A stretch of 7,401 bases of DNA from Pseudomonadota bacterium (GTDB taxonomy: Bacteria; Desulfobacterota; Desulfobulbia; Desulfobulbales; JAGXFP01): the NCBI GenBank assembly GCA_030673265.1, contig DAOVJK010000140.1, positions 1 through 7,401 on the forward strand. The letters run 5' to 3'. Below are positions 5,630 to 7,401 of this stretch, one piece after another (within the stretch, counting starts at the first letter, position 1; every line of letters begins with the position of its first letter). The notes under the pieces are model-generated. The model ran no database searches. It worked only from the letters and a program-made list of their open reading frames with translations, and was not told where the DNA came from. The translations under genes were made by a program, and so were the position numbers.

Positions 5630-5917
5630 ATGGTCAGGAAAATTATTATGTTGGTATCTTTGCTGATCTGTACGTTTTTATTTATCACTCAGGTGGTGGC
5701 TGGCGATTTATGTGAGGAAAGCACCAACACGGTATGCATAGGTTGTCATAATGCCGATCGAGTCTGTGAAAATCTGGGCGCCTCGGCAAAAACCTGGAAG
5801 GATATTCTGGAGTGGATGGTGGCCAATGGCGCCGAACTCGAAGAGGATGAGGTCGAGGCGCTGGTCAAATGTTTCAGCGAACCATCGGCAGGAGCCAAAG
5901 CCGCTTGTGGTAAGTAA
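5630..5917 (+). CDS. exported small monoheme c-type cytochrome-like protein
   Basis: The product has 95 residues. Residues 1-24 are a signal peptide: MVRK, a hydrophobic core (IIMLVSLLICTFLFITQV) and a VVA/GD-type cleavage site near 24/25. The ~71-residue mature protein has one heme-attachment motif, Cys36-Ile-Gly-Cys39-His40, followed by a class-I-like pattern of Trp56, Met63 (possible distal ligand), Gly66 and Leu70 (WKDILEWMVANGAEL). It should sit in the periplasm and carry one heme c. It also has Cys28, Cys46, Cys81 and Cys93, unusually many for a monoheme cytochrome; Cys28 lies too far past the signal to be a clear lipobox. A strong AAAGGAGG precedes the ATG. It lies 66 bases after pgl on the same strand and could be cotranscribed. 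Partner and pathway are unknown. Confidence 0.75.
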   Translation: MVRKIIMLVSLLICTFLFITQVVAGDLCEESTNTVCIGCHNADRVCENLGASAKTWKDILEWMVANGAELEEDEVEALVKCFSEPSAGAKAACGK

Positions 5918-6044
5918 AAAGCAGACTATCTGTTCGCTGTATTAATCGTGAATATTGTCTGGCAAGTCACCGGGCAGATTAATCGGCAGGATCGCTGGTT
6001 TGCTCCAGGACTGCTGAGGACTGACGCCTTAATCCTGAATATGT

Positions 6045-6134
6045 CATAGGTGCTTAGGTGCCACGAACTAGGCGAAGATACTCCGCTTCGCTGTTGTCGT
6101 AGTCTAGTCGATCTCCGGAAGATTCGTGACTATG
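6045..6134. other. multibranched palindromic element, possible small RNA
   Basis: Nested perfect pairings: CATAG (6045-6049) with CTATG (6130-6134); CACGAA (6062-6067) with TTCGTG (6123-6128); CTAG (6068-6071) with CTAG (6104-6107); GCGAAG (6072-6077) with CTTCGC (6086-6091) around an eight-base loop. A further TCT/AGA mini-stem (6112-6122) fits in the multiloop. The outer left arm carries a 12-base insert relative to the right. This is either a transcribed structured RNA, ending at the hairpin and T-run just downstream, or the remnant of a palindromic mobile repeat. No known family recognised. Confidence 0.4.
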
Positions 6135-6136
6135 GG

Positions 6137-6160
6137 TTCCCGAAGGGGAGTGAGTTTTTT
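6137..6160 (+). terminator. terminator-like hairpin with T6
   Basis: TTCCC (6137-6141) pairs with GGGAG (6146-6150) around GAAG, with a T-G at the base, followed by TGAG and six Ts (6155-6160). The stem is short and the T-run starts four bases late, so efficiency is doubtful. It could end the pgl/cytochrome transcript or a small RNA at 6045-6134. Confidence 0.35.
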
Positions 6161-6185
6161 AAAAACTATTCGTAAAAACCTGCAC

Positions 6186-6226
6186 TTAATACGTTCAGAA
6201 CTATTATTTCGTAATAAACGTATTAA
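6186..6226. promoter_or_regulatory. 10-bp AT-rich inverted repeat upstream of the HD-GYP gene
   Basis: TTAATACGTT (6186-6195) and AACGTATTAA (6217-6226) are perfect inverted repeats. Inside, TATTA (6202-6206) pairs with TAATA (6212-6216) around TTTCG, leaving a six-base bulge on the left only. The element ends 64 bases before the HD-GYP start. It could be an operator or an RNA hairpin; there is no T-run outside the stem. Confidence 0.4.
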
Positions 6227-6290
6227 CTGACTGGAACTTGCACCGGTAATTTTTCCTTGTGAAAGCTATTATGCCAGATTCAGGTAAGGT

Positions 6291-7229
6291 ATGACTTCTT
6301 TGCAGATACTCGTTATTGCCGGTGTTGCTCTCGGTTCGCTGTTTATCACCGCCGCCCTTTTTCTCCATATGAGCGCCGTCCGGCGGATTCCCGAGACGCT
6401 TCATTCCAAATGGCGGCTCATTGCGGTCTTGATGGCCTTTTTCCTGATTAGTTATTTGTGTTATCTTTTTATTTATCTGCGGCAGCTGGAATTCCCCGTG
6501 GAAATAATTAACGCGACCGTTTTCTTTGGTGGTGGCTTTTTTGTCTTCCTGGTTACTGGTATTACCCTGCGAGCTCTGCAACAGGTTGTTGCCCATGAGC
6601 GGCAATTGTATATCATCAATGAGGCCTTGCAGCGGAGCCATTACGAGTTGATGCAGGCCTATGATTCAACCATCGAGGGCTGGGGCCACGCCCTTGAATT
6701 GCGTGATCAGGAAACCCAGGGTCACACCCAGCGGGTGGCCCGGATGACCCGGGAAATTGCCCGGCAGTTCGGTTTACGGCAAGACCAGCTCGTCCATGTC
6801 ACCCGAGGTGCCCTGTTGCATGATATCGGCAAAATGGCCATCGCCGACAGCATCCTGATGAAGGACGGGGCGTTGACCGATGAAGAACGGGTCTTGATGC
6901 AAGAGCACCCGGTTGCCGCTTACGAAATGCTCTCGAAAATCGCCTACCTGAAGCCTGCTCTGGATATCCCCTATTGCCATCACGAACGTTGGGATGGTAG
7001 CGGATACCCCGGTGGTTTACAGGGTAATCAGATCCCGTTGGCCGCTAGAATTTTTGCGGTTGCCGATACCTGGGATGCCCTGGCCCACGATCGGCGCTAC
7101 CACCAGGCCTGGCCCAGGGAAGAGGTCTGCGCACACATCAAAGCACGGGCCGGCTCTCATTTTGACCCCGAGGTGGTTGAGGTTTTTCTGAAGATGGATC
7201 TTTGTCGGGAAAATAGTGTTAGAGAATAA
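6291..7229 (+). CDS. membrane-anchored HD-GYP domain protein, putative cyclic di-GMP phosphodiesterase
   Basis: The protein has 312 residues. Three hydrophobic segments (about 6-26, 43-63 and 74-94) anchor it, followed by a short coiled-coil-like helix (96-128) and an HD-GYP domain (~130-300). The motif residues look complete: Glu141 and His145 (ETQGHTQRVA), His177-Asp178 (HDIGK), His206 (EHP), His230-His231 (HHERWDGSGYP with Gly-Tyr-Pro 238-240), and Asp259 in VADTWDAL. The Glu141/His145 pair matches the metal-ligand spacing described for trinuclear HD-GYP enzymes. The family hydrolyses cyclic di-GMP (some act on cGAMP) in the cytoplasm, affecting motility and biofilm. No receiver, PAS or GGDEF domain is present, so any signal enters through the membrane part, which I do not recognise as a named sensor. 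Start ATG follows AGGTAAGG. It is separated from upstream genes by 373 bases and likely forms its own unit. Confidence 0.9.
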   Translation: MTSLQILVIAGVALGSLFITAALFLHMSAVRRIPETLHSKWRLIAVLMAFFLISYLCYLFIYLRQLEFPVEIINATVFFGGGFFVFLVTGITLRALQQVVAHERQLYIINEALQRSHYELMQAYDSTIEGWGHALELRDQETQGHTQRVARMTREIARQFGLRQDQLVHVTRGALLHDIGKMAIADSILMKDGALTDEERVLMQEHPVAAYEMLSKIAYLKPALDIPYCHHERWDGSGYPGGLQGNQIPLAARIFAVADTWDALAHDRRYHQAWPREEVCAHIKARAGSHFDPEVVEVFLKMDLCRENSVRE

Positions 7230-7242
7230 AAGAGGGTTTGGG

Positions 7243-7296
7243 CCCAGGCTCCTTTCATGCAATACTTTAGTAAGTATTAATTGAAAAAGGGCTGGG
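7243..7296 (+). other. extended hairpin downstream of the HD-GYP gene
   Basis: CCCAG (7243-7247) pairs with CTGGG (7292-7296), CCTTT (7251-7255) with AAAGG (7286-7290), and AATACTT (7261-7267) with AAGTATT (7272-7278) around TAGT. The helices are nested with internal loops. No T-run follows directly, so it is a poor terminator. Its right arm covers part of the GGGAGG that would serve the frame at 7311, so it may act on that gene. Confidence 0.35.
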
Positions 7297-7310
7297 AGGT
7301 GAGATTCCGA

Positions 7311-7401
7311 ATGAAACTTGCCGATAAACTGGGAGTGGCCGGCAAGAGGTTCTCATTGATTGGGATTTAACTCCGCAGAAGGCCTTTGGCATTTTCGAAA
7401 G
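7311..7401 (+). pseudogene. possible 5' part of a small protein gene with an apparent -1 frameshift (cut by window end)
   Basis: ATG at 7311, preceded by GGGAGGTGA (7294-7302), gives MKLADKLGVAGKRFSLIGI and stops at 7368-7370. In the frame one base back, the sequence from about 7346 to the window edge is open and protein-like (EVLIDWDLTPQKAFGIFE), but that frame has a stop at 7325-7327 and no ATG, GTG or TTG after it. Joining the two near 7346 would give a continuous N-terminus, as if one base were missing. This may be a sequencing or assembly error, a broken gene, or an accidental frame. The join looks natural to me as a bacterial protein start, but I cannot name the family with confidence. 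Confidence 0.35.

Larger units (their letters stand above)
5918..6290. other. 373-base intergenic region with several palindromic elements
   Basis: No credible gene on either strand. It contains a tandem near-repeat (AGGACTGCTG, 6007-6016, then AGGACTGACG, 6017-6026), the multibranched palindrome at 6045-6134, a terminator-like hairpin (6137-6160), a 15-base T/A-rich palindrome AGTTTTT-T-AAAAACT (6153-6167), and the inverted repeat at 6186-6226. The HD-GYP ribosome binding site (AGGTAAGG, 6282-6289) closes it. No promoter with both hexamers well placed could be named. Confidence 0.5.

Noticed and set aside
6007..6026. Tandem AGGACTGCTG/AGGACTGACG as a repeat array
   Set aside because: Only two imperfect units; too short to separate from chance.
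6238..6272. TTGCAC ... TATTAT as the HD-GYP promoter
   Set aside because: The spacing is 23 bases, too long for a sigma-70-type promoter; no better pair was found.
7289..7309. GGTGAGATTCC resembling part of a cobalamin or FMN riboswitch
   Set aside because: The following conserved blocks of either riboswitch (B12-box core, or the FMN six-helix motifs) are absent.

Overview
The window reads as a bacterial chromosome segment of moderate GC. The coding parts are GC-richer than the AT-rich gaps. No phage, IS, tRNA, rRNA or CRISPR signature was found. A hibernation factor fused to a cold-shock domain, a rhodanese/ferritin-like fusion, a CxxCH mini-cytochrome and a short-form 6-phosphogluconate dehydrogenase together suggest an anaerobic or microaerophilic member of Desulfobacterota (deltaproteobacteria). 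That assignment is inference from gene content; no 16S or marker gene is present.

Layout. (1) 1-452, minus strand: HPF/RaiA ribosome-hibernation domain followed by a cold-shock domain, cut by the window start. (2) 453-786: AT-rich divergent spacer with a near-perfect Fur box at 727-741. (3) 787-912: a 41-residue Lys/Cys-rich microprotein that is easy to miss. (4) 1030-1860: rhodanese + diiron ferritin-like fusion. (5) 1861-2259: 399 bases without a gene, rich in inverted repeats, leading into gnd. (6) 2260-5563: gnd, zwf and pgl, the complete oxidative branch of the pentose phosphate pathway, co-directional with gaps of 63 and 49 bases. (7) 5630-5917: exported CxxCH protein, 66 bases after pgl. 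(8) 5918-6290: 373 bases without a gene holding a multibranched palindromic element, a terminator-like hairpin and a 10-bp AT-rich inverted repeat. (9) 6291-7229: membrane-anchored HD-GYP protein. (10) 7230-7401: hairpins and the start of what looks like a small protein gene with an apparent frameshift.

How the genes work together. Zwf oxidises glucose 6-phosphate, Pgl hydrolyses the lactone and Gnd decarboxylates 6-phosphogluconate to ribulose 5-phosphate, so the block should deliver NAD(P)H and pentose phosphate as one unit. The order gnd-zwf-pgl is not the order of the reactions. The Fur box, Cys-rich microprotein and rhodanese/ferritin-like gene form a plausible iron-sulfur or stress group next to the hibernation factor.

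The least explained material is small or non-coding: the Fur-linked microprotein; the inverted repeats ahead of gnd, zwf and pgl (the zwf one ends against the ribosome binding site of a TTG-started gene); and the nested palindromic element at 6045-6134. None proves a new system. All RNA-structure claims come from hand pairing, with no folding energies or covariation.
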